This document shows positions 1 through 6,017 of a stretch of 6,017 nucleotides of DNA, piece after piece. The position numbers were made by a program, and so were the translations under genes. The DNA is from JAYKJB01 sp035284745 [NCBI: Candidatus Sericytochromatia bacterium] (GTDB lineage: Bacteria > Cyanobacteriota > Sericytochromatia > S15B-MN24). The stretch's first letter is position 1. Each line of letters opens with the position of its first letter. Under the pieces are notes generated by a model that was given only the letters and a program-made list of their open reading frames with translations, had not been told where the DNA came from and ran no database searches. The DNA is taken from positions 1 through 6,017 of the forward strand of contig JAYKIL010000029.1 in the NCBI GenBank assembly GCA_035284745.1. Direction: 5' to 3'.

Positions 1-1629
1 ATTATGCAACTGGGCATTGAGGCCTCGCCGCAAAGCCCGTGGTTGCGTGCCACGGCCTTTACGGAGGCGGAGTTCCGTTTGGTGACGGCCACATCTGCGA
101 TTTCCACCCTGACAGATGATACGAGCACCTACGACTCCGCTATCTTCTATGATAGCGGGACGGGCTTTAGTTCGACCTTGGGTCATTTTATCGACGGCGA
201 GTGGGCCGAGTTTGTCTTCCCTGTGCAAAACAGTCATCCGCGTCTGGAACTGAATATGGCCTTGGTGTTCGATACCCCAGGCGTGAGCGCGGTGGAGGCA
301 GTGCTTGAGGACGATACGGGGGCCACCAGTGCTTTGTCTGGCGAGAGCATTTCCCCGCCTGTCAGCAGCGTGGCGGCAACGCGCACGGTGACGGTGCCCT
401 TTGCTTTGCCTGCTCACGTCGGTCGCTCGGCGCCCAGGCCCTACAACGTGCGGGTGCGCGTGAGGTCGCAGGTGCCGGATGGGGTGACGACCTTCGGGCT
501 CTCTAACGTTGATTTGCGGGAGACCTCGCTGTCCTATTCGAGCCCCCAAGTCGCGACATCGACCCTGGGGCTTACGCAATTCAGTGCGACAGGGTGGACG
601 ATCGAAAAGGGGGTAAATGGCACTGAAGTGGAACTCCGATTTATTCCTCCGGCAGACTATCAGGCGTCGGCCCCACTTGCTGCCTTGCGCGTCATTGATG
701 TGACACCGACTGATTTGGTTCCTGGCTTGGATCCCGCGGTGGAGGGCGATGTGCCGTTCAATACCCCCGAATTTAACGTGGGGTCACAAAATGCGGTCAT
801 TCCGAGTGTGACGGATGCCATGCGGACGGCGAGCTTCCGTGTGGTGTGGAGTGGGTATACCTACACGGTCAATGTCGTCTTCCGAGCATCTGACCAATTG
901 GAGCCCAATACCGGCTTCACCAACCTGGACGATTTGCAGGTCGATCTCGACAACGCGCTGACAGCGACCACCCCACCCACTGGTGCCCCGGCATTGCCAG
1001 CGGGCTTGATCACCGTCACCCAGCCCGGGGGGGCTGGCAACGGATTGGTCTTTACCCTGGGCGATGGGGGGTCGGTAATTGAACTGCTCAGTGCGGGCTT
1101 GGGCCTGCAGGAGTTGGGGCTTTCGACGCCTGTTACGGCCATCGCCACCCGCACGGAGGCACTGGCGTGGCTGCAAAACAGCACCGCGACCGGGGCGCCC
1201 CCCGTTGGTTCGTGGGAAGTGCGCCCGATTCAAGAAGACGTGCTTGTGCCAGGGTTGGAATTTCAAGATCCGGATACTTCGCTTGCCAGTTCGACGCTTC
1301 CTTTCACTGTAAAGGCCGGCGCGCGAAGGGGGCGCTTCGATAGTTCGGGGCGGTCGGTGGTTGTGTTTGATCTGGTGCCCGACGCGTCGGGCAGCATTGA
1401 CATTCTGGGTTACATTGTTGCGACTTACGCTTTGTTGACGGCTGATGGAATTGCCTATTCCGGGACCCCTCCCACTTCGCCGACGGCTGCTTCGCCTTCT
1501 TTCACGGAAGTGCTGAAAATCGCATACCCATCGACGGCGGATGACCCGCAGGTGCTCACTTGGAAAGACATTCCGCAGAGTGGCACCCTTGAAAGATTGT
1601 TCAATGACGGTAGCAGTTATGATTTTTAA
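1..1629 (+). CDS. Cysteine-free, beta-rich protein of unknown function, 5' end outside the window
   Basis: I do not recognise this protein. The frame is already open at base 1. The first ATG (base 4) has no ribosome-binding site in view and no signal peptide follows it, so the true start is probably upstream. Counting from that ATG, 541 residues are visible, with no cysteine, only four lysines and many Ser, Thr, Gly, Ala, Val and Asp. Stretches of alternating hydrophobic and polar residues (about 66-90, 127-155, 275-295) look like beta-strands of immunoglobulin- or jelly-roll-like domains. Residues 304-373 have a helix followed by a Gly-rich beta part ending in LGL, loosely like inserts in large surface or flagellar-cap proteins. 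A short VPGL...D motif occurs twice (about 239 and 415). This composition suggests an exported or surface structural protein, but that is inference. The next gene overlaps its end, implying co-expression. A phage or pilus-like structural protein is an alternative. Confidence 0.75.
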   Translation: MMQLGIEASPQSPWLRATAFTEAEFRLVTATSAISTLTDDTSTYDSAIFYDSGTGFSSTLGHFIDGEWAEFVFPVQNSHPRLELNMALVFDTPGVSAVEAVLEDDTGATSALSGESISPPVSSVAATRTVTVPFALPAHVGRSAPRPYNVRVRVRSQVPDGVTTFGLSNVDLRETSLSYSSPQVATSTLGLTQFSATGWTIEKGVNGTEVELRFIPPADYQASAPLAALRVIDVTPTDLVPGLDPAVEGDVPFNTPEFNVGSQNAVIPSVTDAMRTASFRVVWSGYTYTVNVVFRASDQLEPNTGFTNLDDLQVDLDNALTATTPPTGAPALPAGLITVTQPGGAGNGLVFTLGDGGSVIELLSAGLGLQELGLSTPVTAIATRTEALAWLQNSTATGAPPVGSWEVRPIQEDVLVPGLEFQDPDTSLASSTLPFTVKAGARRGRFDSSGRSVVVFDLVPDASGSIDILGYIVATYALLTADGIAYSGTPPTSPTAASPSFTEVLKIAYPSTADDPQVLTWKDIPQSGTLERLFNDGSSYDF

Positions 1630-2359
1630 CCCTCCTGTGGCCTCAGCCGTGGCTATGGGGTTGGGGGCGAGATGCGCGCGAACGTTGGCTTGCGTGCTCC
1701 TGGCCTTCACCACGGGCTGCGTCTGGGCGCCCACGCGGTCGTCTGGTTTGCGGCCCGTGGGGGTGACGGCCAGGGGTTCCGCCCCTGCCGTCGCCGCGGT
1801 GCCGGTGGAGATGGTGCCGTGGGACCCCGATTCGGGGGCCGTGAATCCGGCGGCGTTGGTGGATGCCAAGCCGAAACCTGCGCGGCCGGACAACGCGACA
1901 CCGGACCCTGGGATGCCGACCGTCAAGGTATTGAACCCCAAGCCAGATACCGTGCCTGAGGATGCCGATCCTTATACGGACTACACCGGAGAACTGCCTG
2001 TCTATGAGTTGGAGGCACCTCCGGCTCCGGCGGCCAGTGCCCTTGCTTTGAAACAGGTCATCAGCAGCACCCTGCCGCTGGGGGTGTCGGGCTTGTCGGG
2101 GGTGGTGCGAAATATGTACGGCCCTTCGCGGCCCGCTGTGGCGGGGGCTTGGGTGGTGGTGGTGTCGGCAGCCGATCACACCAAACGAGCGGAACGCCAA
2201 ACCGACGCCAAGGGACGCTACCGTCTCAGCGGCATTTCACCCGGGGGCTACTTCGTTTTGGCGAGTTTGGGCGCCGGCGGCGTGCGCGTCGAGCCCCAGT
2301 ACATCGTCCTGCCTGACGGTGAAGTGGGCAACGTAAACTTCGCGGTGTACAAGCGTTAG
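1619..2359 (+). CDS. Putative lipoprotein with C-terminal carboxypeptidase regulatory-like domain
   Basis: The frame codes for 246 residues from the ATG at 1619. An Arg-containing n-region and hydrophobic core (LACVLLAF, residues 23-30) lead to TTGC with Cys34, a plausible but non-ideal lipobox because Thr sits at -3. Residues 35-155 form a Pro/Ala/Val/Asp-rich linker, probably disordered, spanning the periplasm or reaching the surface. Residues 156-246 match the carboxypeptidase regulatory-like fold: GVV, then a V-GAWVVV strand, TDAKGRYRLSGISPGGY and a closing strand. Such domains usually mediate binding or structure and are not catalytic. The start is uncertain. In-frame ATGs also lie at 1541, 1604 and 1655, none with a strong ribosome-binding site. 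Starting at 1655 would put the Cys at residue 22, the usual lipoprotein signal length. The overlap with the preceding gene suggests translational coupling and a shared envelope role. Confidence 0.8.
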   Translation: MIFNPPVASAVAMGLGARCARTLACVLLAFTTGCVWAPTRSSGLRPVGVTARGSAPAVAAVPVEMVPWDPDSGAVNPAALVDAKPKPARPDNATPDPGMPTVKVLNPKPDTVPEDADPYTDYTGELPVYELEAPPAPAASALALKQVISSTLPLGVSGLSGVVRNMYGPSRPAVAGAWVVVVSAADHTKRAERQTDAKGRYRLSGISPGGYFVLASLGAGGVRVEPQYIVLPDGEVGNVNFAVYKR

Positions 2360-2385
2360 CAGCGCCGCCCTGCTATCATGGCAGG
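2357..2385 (+). promoter_or_regulatory. Two mutually exclusive hairpins across the stop/start junction
   Basis: TAGCAG (2357-2362) can pair with CTGCTA (2370-2375) around a 7-base loop; this hairpin includes the lipoprotein stop codon. CCTGC (2369-2373) can instead pair with GCAGG (2381-2385), putting the ATG at 2378 in the loop. The two share bases 2370-2373 and cannot form together. A regulatory role is inference: the stems are short and chance is possible. Confidence 0.3.
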
Positions 2386-2821
2386 CATGGAAGAAGTTGT
2401 TGTCCCGTCGGTGTCTGTGGGCTATCTGGGGCGCCAAGTCTTGGTGGAACTGTATGGCTGCCCCGCGGAGCGATTGATGGATGTGCCCGGCGTGGAGGGC
2501 GCGATGCGGGAAGCCGCCGTTCGTTGCGGTGCGACGGTGGTGCAGAGTGCCTTTCACGCGTTCAGCCCGTGCGGGGTGAGTGGCGTGGTGATCATTGCTG
2601 AGTCCCACCTGACCATTCATACCTGGCCGGAACACGGGTATGCGGCTGTCGATGTCTTTACGTGCGGGGCCTCGCTCGATGCGGAAGCGGGTGTGGATGT
2701 ACTGACGACCATGCTCGGTGCCCGACACAGTTCGCTGGTTGAAGTGCAGCGCGGTGCCCGCCGCCATCTGTGTCCCACAGGGCCGTTGCCGGACGTTGCG
2801 GGAAGCGCTTTCGCGGAGTGA
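2378..2821 (+). CDS. speH: S-adenosylmethionine decarboxylase proenzyme (prokaryotic, pyruvoyl-dependent)
   Basis: This cytosolic enzyme decarboxylates S-adenosylmethionine, giving the aminopropyl donor for spermidine synthesis. The 147-residue proenzyme belongs to the short class seen in Thermotoga maritima and Bacillus. The signature runs from GVSG (residues 66-69) through ESHLTIHTWPE (75-85) to DVFTCG (92-97). By family knowledge, self-cleavage falls between Glu75 and Ser76 and turns Ser76 into the pyruvoyl cofactor. Ser68 and His81 match the processing residues and Cys96 the catalytic acid; their spacing equals that of T. maritima Ser55, Ser63, His68 and Cys83. The protein therefore looks intact and active. 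About 12 residues precede the conserved LGR.VLVELYGC start. ATG 2387 is an alternative start; neither ATG has a good ribosome-binding site. It begins 18 bases after the lipoprotein stop, so read-through from upstream is likely. No spermidine synthase gene is adjacent. The symbol speD is also used for this class. Confidence 0.96.
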   Translation: MAGMEEVVVPSVSVGYLGRQVLVELYGCPAERLMDVPGVEGAMREAAVRCGATVVQSAFHAFSPCGVSGVVIIAESHLTIHTWPEHGYAAVDVFTCGASLDAEAGVDVLTTMLGARHSSLVEVQRGARRHLCPTGPLPDVAGSAFAE

Positions 2822-2833
2822 ATGTGGGGCGTG

Positions 2834-2855
2834 ACCCGACCTCACGGGTGCCCGT
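2834..2855 (+). promoter_or_regulatory. Competing small hairpins just after speH, possible weak terminator or processing site
   Basis: ACCCG (2834-2838) pairs with CGGGT (2845-2849). The overlapping ACGGG (2844-2848) pairs with CCCGT (2851-2855), an inverted repeat with too short a loop unless its inner pair opens. CCTC (2840-2843) and GAGG (2860-2863) could extend the second form. No run of T follows, so this is not a standard intrinsic terminator. It sits 13 bases after the speH stop. Confidence 0.2.
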
Positions 2856-2860
2856 CAACG

Positions 2861-2872
2861 AGGCCATGGCCT
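2861..2872. repeat. Perfect 12-bp palindrome in the speH-RND gap
   Basis: AGGCCATGGCCT equals its own reverse complement. It lies between speH and the efflux gene, just upstream of a possible -35 element, where an operator could sit. No regulator gene is nearby to link it to, and GC-rich palindromes of this size do occur by chance. Confidence 0.35.
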
Positions 2873-2876
2873 GGCG

Positions 2877-2906
2877 TTGCTTTGGCGAAGCCTTCCATGA
2901 TATTTT
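2877..2906 (+). promoter_or_regulatory. Possible weak sigma70-type promoter for the efflux gene
   Basis: TTGCTT (2877-2882) could be a -35 element and TATTTT (2901-2906) a -10 element, with an 18-base spacer. The surrounding stretch (about 2897-2937) is clearly more AT-rich than the flanking genes, as promoters often are. Neither hexamer is close to consensus. Another -10, the extended form TGCTATCCA at 2906-2914, is about as good. Confidence 0.25.
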
Positions 2907-2960
2907 GCTATCCAAACTATTCGTGTGCGAAATTTTCGGGGGGCCACCGCGCTCTCGGAC

Positions 2961-2966
2961 AAGGAA
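2961..2966 (+). promoter_or_regulatory. Ribosome-binding site of the RND permease gene
   Basis: AAGGAA lies six bases upstream of the ATG at 2973. It is the best Shine-Dalgarno match in the window and fixes the start. The start is confirmed by the typical N-terminus MNISAWAIRNPIPVLLLF. Confidence 0.75.
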
Positions 2967-2972
2967 TTGGAT

Positions 2973-5900
2973 ATGAACATTTCGGCGTGGGCGATTCGTA
3001 ATCCCATTCCCGTTTTGTTGTTGTTTTTTCTGCTGTCTATTTTAGGTTTGCAGTCTTACCGCACACTGGGGATCAACCAGTGGCCGAACGTGGATTTCCC
3101 GATTGTAGTCGTCAGCGTAACGCGCCCGGGGGCCGCGGCGGCGGAATTAGAGACGGACGTGACGCGCAAGGTGGAAGATGCCGTGATGGGCTTGTCGGGC
3201 CTGGAACACGTGCGTTCCACCGTCGTGGAAGGCGCCAGCACGACCATTTTAGAGTTCTATGTGGGGGTGGATACGCAAGCCGCCTTGAATGACGCCCGGG
3301 ATGCCGTCAGCCGTATCCGTCAGCAGTTGCCTGCTGATGTCAATGAGCCTGTTTTATCGCGTCCCAATGGCAGCGGGGACCCTTTCATTTCATACACCGT
3401 GGCGAGTTCGCAGCGCAGTGTCGGGGAGTTGTCGCGTTTGGTGGATGAGGACATCACGCGCGCAATGCTCACCGTGTCTGGTGTGGCGGAGGTGCAACGC
3501 GATGGCGGTTTGACGCGGGAGGTTCGTGTGCGTTTGTCCCCGGCGCGGTTGCAAGCCCTGGGGACCTCGGTCGATTTTGTAACAGGTCAGTTGCGGGCCT
3601 TGAACCTCAATGCGCCTGGGGGAAAGAGCGCCATGCAAGGGGGAGAGATTGGTATTCGCACCCTGGGCGCGGCCCGAACGGTCGACGAATTGCGGGCGGT
3701 GCGCATTCCGTTGGCGAATGGCCGGGCGGTTCGGTTAGATGAGTTGGGTTCGGTTGAATGGGGGTTTGCTGATGTCGCCTCGATTGCGCGCTTGGATGGC
3801 AAGCCGGTGGTCGGTTTTTCAGTGGTGCGTGCGCAAGGGGCACCCCTGGTACAAACCGAAGATGGCGTGCAGCGTGCTGTGAAGGCCTTGGAAAAAACAC
3901 TTCCGCCTGACCTCAAAATTCATTTGGTGCGCACCCAAGCGACTTACACGCGAGCCGCCTACACGGCCACCATTGATGCGTTACTTCTCGGTGCTTTGCT
4001 CGCGGTGATCGTGATCTACGCATTTTTACGCAACTGGCAGTCCACCTTAATTTCGGGGTTGGCGATTCCGCTGTCGGTGGTTCCCACGTTTTTTGTCATG
4101 GATTGGCTGGGTTATAGCCTCAACGGGATGACCACCCTGGCTTTGACCCTCGTGGTGGGAATTTTGGTCGACGACGCGATCGTCGACCTTGAGAACATTC
4201 ATCGTCACATTGATATGGGGAAATCGGTCTGGACTGCCGCCTTTGAGGCCACTCAGGAAATTGGTCTGGCCGTGATGGCAACCACCATGACCATTGTCGC
4301 GGTCTTCGTTCCGGTCTCTTTTATGGGCGGCATTCCGGGAATGTTTTTTAAATCCTTTGGCATCTCCGTGGCGGTGGCCGTCTTATTTTCCTTGCTTGTG
4401 GCGCGAACCTTAACCCCTCTGATGGCAGCGTATCTTCTGCCAGAGCACGCACAGGGAGCCGAGACGATTGAGCGTGAGCCGTTCTATCGCAAGTATTACA
4501 TGCGACTTTTGCCCTGGGCCCTGCATCATCGGTGGGTGGTGATGGGCTTGGCGGTGGCTATCTTCATGGGGTCACTCGCGCTCATTCCTTTGATCCCCAA
4601 AGGGTTCATTAACAATGGTGATCAAGGCGAGGCCTTGGTGACGATTGAGTTGCCCGTCGGAGTGGGGGTTGAGGAAACGGATCGCGTGGCGCTGGCTGCG
4701 ACTGAGATTTTGAAGCGTCGTCCGGAGGTTGTGTCGGTGTTTGCGAAGGCGGGCACCTCGCAAGGTACGGGAATGAGCGCCACCCGGGGCGAAGGGGCCG
4801 GGGTGAACAAGGGCCAGTTGTTCGTGACATTGGTTCCAAGACACGATCGCAAAATTGGCATTGTCGACTGGATTAAAGAGGTGGGCCCAGAATTGCGCAC
4901 CATCCCCGGAGCGCGGCTGGCTATCAATTTGCCCGGGGCTGCGGGGGGGGGCGCCAGTAAAAACGTTAATTTGATTTTGCGCGGCAGCGATGGGGTGGCC
5001 CTTGAACGCGTTTCTGAGGCCGTGTTGGCCCAGATGCGCGGGTTATCGGATCTACGCGATGTGTCCTCGTCTTCGGCGGAACTGCGACCCGAAATTCATA
5101 TTCGGCCTGACACCGCACGAGCGGCAGAGCAGGGCGTTTTGGTCGCATCAATCGGTCGAACGGCGCGGGTGGCAACCCAAGGAGACATAGATGTGAATCT
5201 GCCTAAATTCAATGCAGGGGATGAGCAACTAAACATTCGCGTTCAACTGACTGAGGATGTGCGTCACGATTTGGCCGCCATCGGAAACCTGATGTTGCCG
5301 GGGCGCTCAGGGATGGTGCCGCTGCGCTCGGTGGCCGATGTTTCAATGGGTACAGGGCCTGTGCAAATCAATCGCTATGACCGGGCGCGCCAAGTGACGT
5401 TGGGGGCGAACTTGTCTCCTGGAGCCAGCCTCGGTAACGTGATGGGAAAGATACAGGCATTGCCTGCGATGAAGGCGTTGCCTGCAGGAATTGAGCAAGG
5501 GTCCCTCGGCGAGGCCAAAATTATGGGGGAGATTTTCGCAGGCTTTGGCCGGGCTTTGGGAATGGGCGTGCTTCTGATTTATGTGGTTTTGGTTTTGTTG
5601 TTTAAAGGTTTTTTGCAGCCTGCGACCATTATGGGCGCCCTGCCCCTTGCGATTGGCGGGGCTTTTCTTGGCTTGCTTTTCGGGGGCAAGGAGCTGGGCA
5701 TGATGGGCTTAATTGGCATTATTATGCTGATGGGCTTGGTCACAAAAAATTCGATTCTTCTTGTGGAATACGCCTTGCAAGCGCGTGAGCAGGGGCTTTC
5801 GCGCCAGGAGGCTTTGTTGAAGGCCGCCCACGATCGCGTGCGCCCCATCTTAATGACCACCATTGCCATGATTGCTGGCATGCTGCCCATTGCGATGTCT

Positions 5901-6017
5901 TTGGGGGAGGGCACGGAGCGCCTGAGCCCGATGGCTGTTGCAGTGGTGGGTGGTTTGATTACCTCCACGCTGTTGACCTTGGTGATTATTCCTGTGGCCT
6001 ACACGTTTGTGGATGAC
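2973..6017 (+). CDS. RND/HAE1 family multidrug efflux permease (AcrB-like), 3' end outside the window
   Basis: This is the inner-membrane, proton-driven pump subunit of a tripartite efflux system; such pumps usually form trimers. All 1015 visible codons are open, against a usual 1020-1050, so only the last few residues are missing. TM1 is at about 10-29, followed by the first large periplasmic (porter) loop. TM2-TM6 lie near 337-353, 357-376, 386-405, 431-451 and 459-486, and TM7 near 521-541. The second periplasmic loop follows, then TM8-TM12 near 861-881, 885-904, 910-930, 957-977 and 987-1013. The proton-relay residues are present: Asp400-Asp401 in GILVDDAIV (TM4), Lys925 in VTKNSILLVEYA (TM10) and Arg957 in VRPILMTT (TM11). 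The DD pair points to the drug-efflux HAE1 group and argues against heavy-metal HME pumps. FMGGIPGMFF before TM6 is also typical. No cysteine is encoded. No membrane-fusion or outer-membrane partner is in view, and the substrate cannot be predicted. Confidence 0.96.
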   Translation, partial: MNISAWAIRNPIPVLLLFFLLSILGLQSYRTLGINQWPNVDFPIVVVSVTRPGAAAAELETDVTRKVEDAVMGLSGLEHVRSTVVEGASTTILEFYVGVDTQAALNDARDAVSRIRQQLPADVNEPVLSRPNGSGDPFISYTVASSQRSVGELSRLVDEDITRAMLTVSGVAEVQRDGGLTREVRVRLSPARLQALGTSVDFVTGQLRALNLNAPGGKSAMQGGEIGIRTLGAARTVDELRAVRIPLANGRAVRLDELGSVEWGFADVASIARLDGKPVVGFSVVRAQGAPLVQTEDGVQRAVKALEKTLPPDLKIHLVRTQATYTRAAYTATIDALLLGALLAVIVIYAFLRNWQSTLISGLAIPLSVVPTFFVMDWLGYSLNGMTTLALTLVVGILVDDAIVDLENIHRHIDMGKSVWTAAFEATQEIGLAVMATTMTIVAVFVPVSFMGGIPGMFFKSFGISVAVAVLFSLLVARTLTPLMAAYLLPEHAQGAETIEREPFYRKYYMRLLPWALHHRWVVMGLAVAIFMGSLALIPLIPKGFINNGDQGEALVTIELPVGVGVEETDRVALAATEILKRRPEVVSVFAKAGTSQGTGMSATRGEGAGVNKGQLFVTLVPRHDRKIGIVDWIKEVGPELRTIPGARLAINLPGAAGGGASKNVNLILRGSDGVALERVSEAVLAQMRGLSDLRDVSSSSAELRPEIHIRPDTARAAEQGVLVASIGRTARVATQGDIDVNLPKFNAGDEQLNIRVQLTEDVRHDLAAIGNLMLPGRSGMVPLRSVADVSMGTGPVQINRYDRARQVTLGANLSPGASLGNVMGKIQALPAMKALPAGIEQGSLGEAKIMGEIFAGFGRALGMGVLLIYVVLVLLFKGFLQPATIMGALPLAIGGAFLGLLFGGKELGMMGLIGIIMLMGLVTKNSILLVEYALQAREQGLSRQEALLKAAHDRVRPILMTTIAMIAGMLPIAMSLGEGTERLSPMAVAVVGGLITSTLLTLVIIPVAYTFVDD
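4166..4188. repeat. Inverted repeat with 9-bp arms inside the RND gene, over the Asp-Asp motif
   Basis: GGTCGACGA (4166-4174) and TCGTCGACC (4180-4188) are exact reverse complements separated by CGCGA. The repeat covers the codons for V-D-D-A-I-V-D (residues 399-405). It may be a by-product of GTC and GAC codon choice, or a real mRNA hairpin. Confidence 0.6.
4943..4951 (+). repeat. Run of nine G residues within the RND coding sequence
   Basis: Nine consecutive G bases encode part of Ala657 and the Gly658-660 segment in the second periplasmic loop. The frame continues correctly on both sides. Long G runs are prone to replication slippage and to sequencing error. Confidence 0.9.

Noticed and set aside
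1192-1201. Palindrome GGGGCGCCCC inside the unknown gene
   Set aside because: It is short and expected by chance in GC-rich coding sequence, with nothing around it to suggest a binding site.
1600-1629. C-terminal ...SYDF of the unknown protein as an outer-membrane beta-barrel signal (aromatic at -1 and -3)
   Set aside because: Positions -5 and -7 are Ser and Asp instead of hydrophobic, and the protein lacks regular amphipathic barrel strands near its end.
784-1941. Long open frame on the - strand (385 codons) opposite the unknown protein and the lipoprotein
   Set aside because: Its translation is rich in Arg, Gly, Pro and His with no domain pattern, and it spans two better-supported + strand genes. 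It is a GC-rich antisense shadow.
2151-2166. GGT/GTG microsatellite-like run in the lipoprotein gene
   Set aside because: It encodes the valine strand of the carboxypeptidase-regulatory-like domain and has only about four units, so codon usage explains it.
2770-2976. + strand open frame of 68 codons from within speH to the RND start
   Set aside because: No ribosome-binding site and no recognisable pattern. It overlaps the speH end and the probable promoter region.
3640-3690. Antisense stretch whose translation (NSSTVRAAP...) resembles the false peptides produced by tRNA genes, with a T-loop-like GGTGCGAATACC
   Set aside because: No acceptor stem or anticodon arm can be drawn, and the + strand is conserved RND coding sequence.
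5579-5968. Antisense open frame of 129 codons opposite the RND C-terminal membrane segments
   Set aside because: It lies fully within a confidently identified gene and its composition simply mirrors the hydrophobic codons on the other strand.

Overview
The window is a tightly packed, one-directional stretch of a GC-rich Gram-negative genome. All four genes I can support lie on the + strand. A putative lipoprotein and an inner-membrane RND efflux permease imply an outer membrane and periplasm. The RND and S-adenosylmethionine decarboxylase sequences would fit a proteobacterium, but I cannot fix the lineage from four genes.

Layout: (1) Bases 1-1629 hold the C-terminal part of a large protein with no cysteine, predicted to be mostly beta-strand, which I do not recognise. 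Its frame is open at the left edge. (2) A second gene overlaps its end (about 1619-2359). It encodes a probable lipoprotein with a Pro/Ala-rich linker and a C-terminal carboxypeptidase-regulatory-like beta-sandwich. (3) After 18 bases comes a complete prokaryotic S-adenosylmethionine decarboxylase proenzyme (2378-2821, speH/speD type) with all its processing and catalytic residues. (4) A 151-base gap holds a perfect 12-bp palindrome, two competing small hairpins, a possible weak promoter and a clear ribosome-binding site. (5) From 2973 to the right edge runs an RND/HAE1 multidrug-efflux permease of the AcrB type. Its 1015 visible codons include all 12 membrane segments and the proton-relay residues; only the extreme C-terminus is missing.

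Genes 1 and 2 overlap and are probably co-translated, which suggests a cell-envelope pair: a secreted or surface beta-rich protein and an envelope-anchored lipoprotein. The decarboxylase makes decarboxylated SAM for spermidine synthesis, but no spermidine synthase is next to it. The RND gene has no membrane-fusion or outer-membrane partner in view. Genes 3 and 4 therefore look like separate functions that happen to be adjacent, and the 151-base gap is the likeliest transcription boundary.

The points most worth a second look are the unrecognised cysteine-free protein and its lipoprotein partner; a pair of mutually exclusive hairpins spanning the lipoprotein stop codon and the decarboxylase start codon; a 9-bp-arm inverted repeat over the codons of the RND proton-relay Asp-Asp motif; and a run of nine G residues inside the RND gene. 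I see no convincing mobile element, CRISPR array, tRNA or rRNA.
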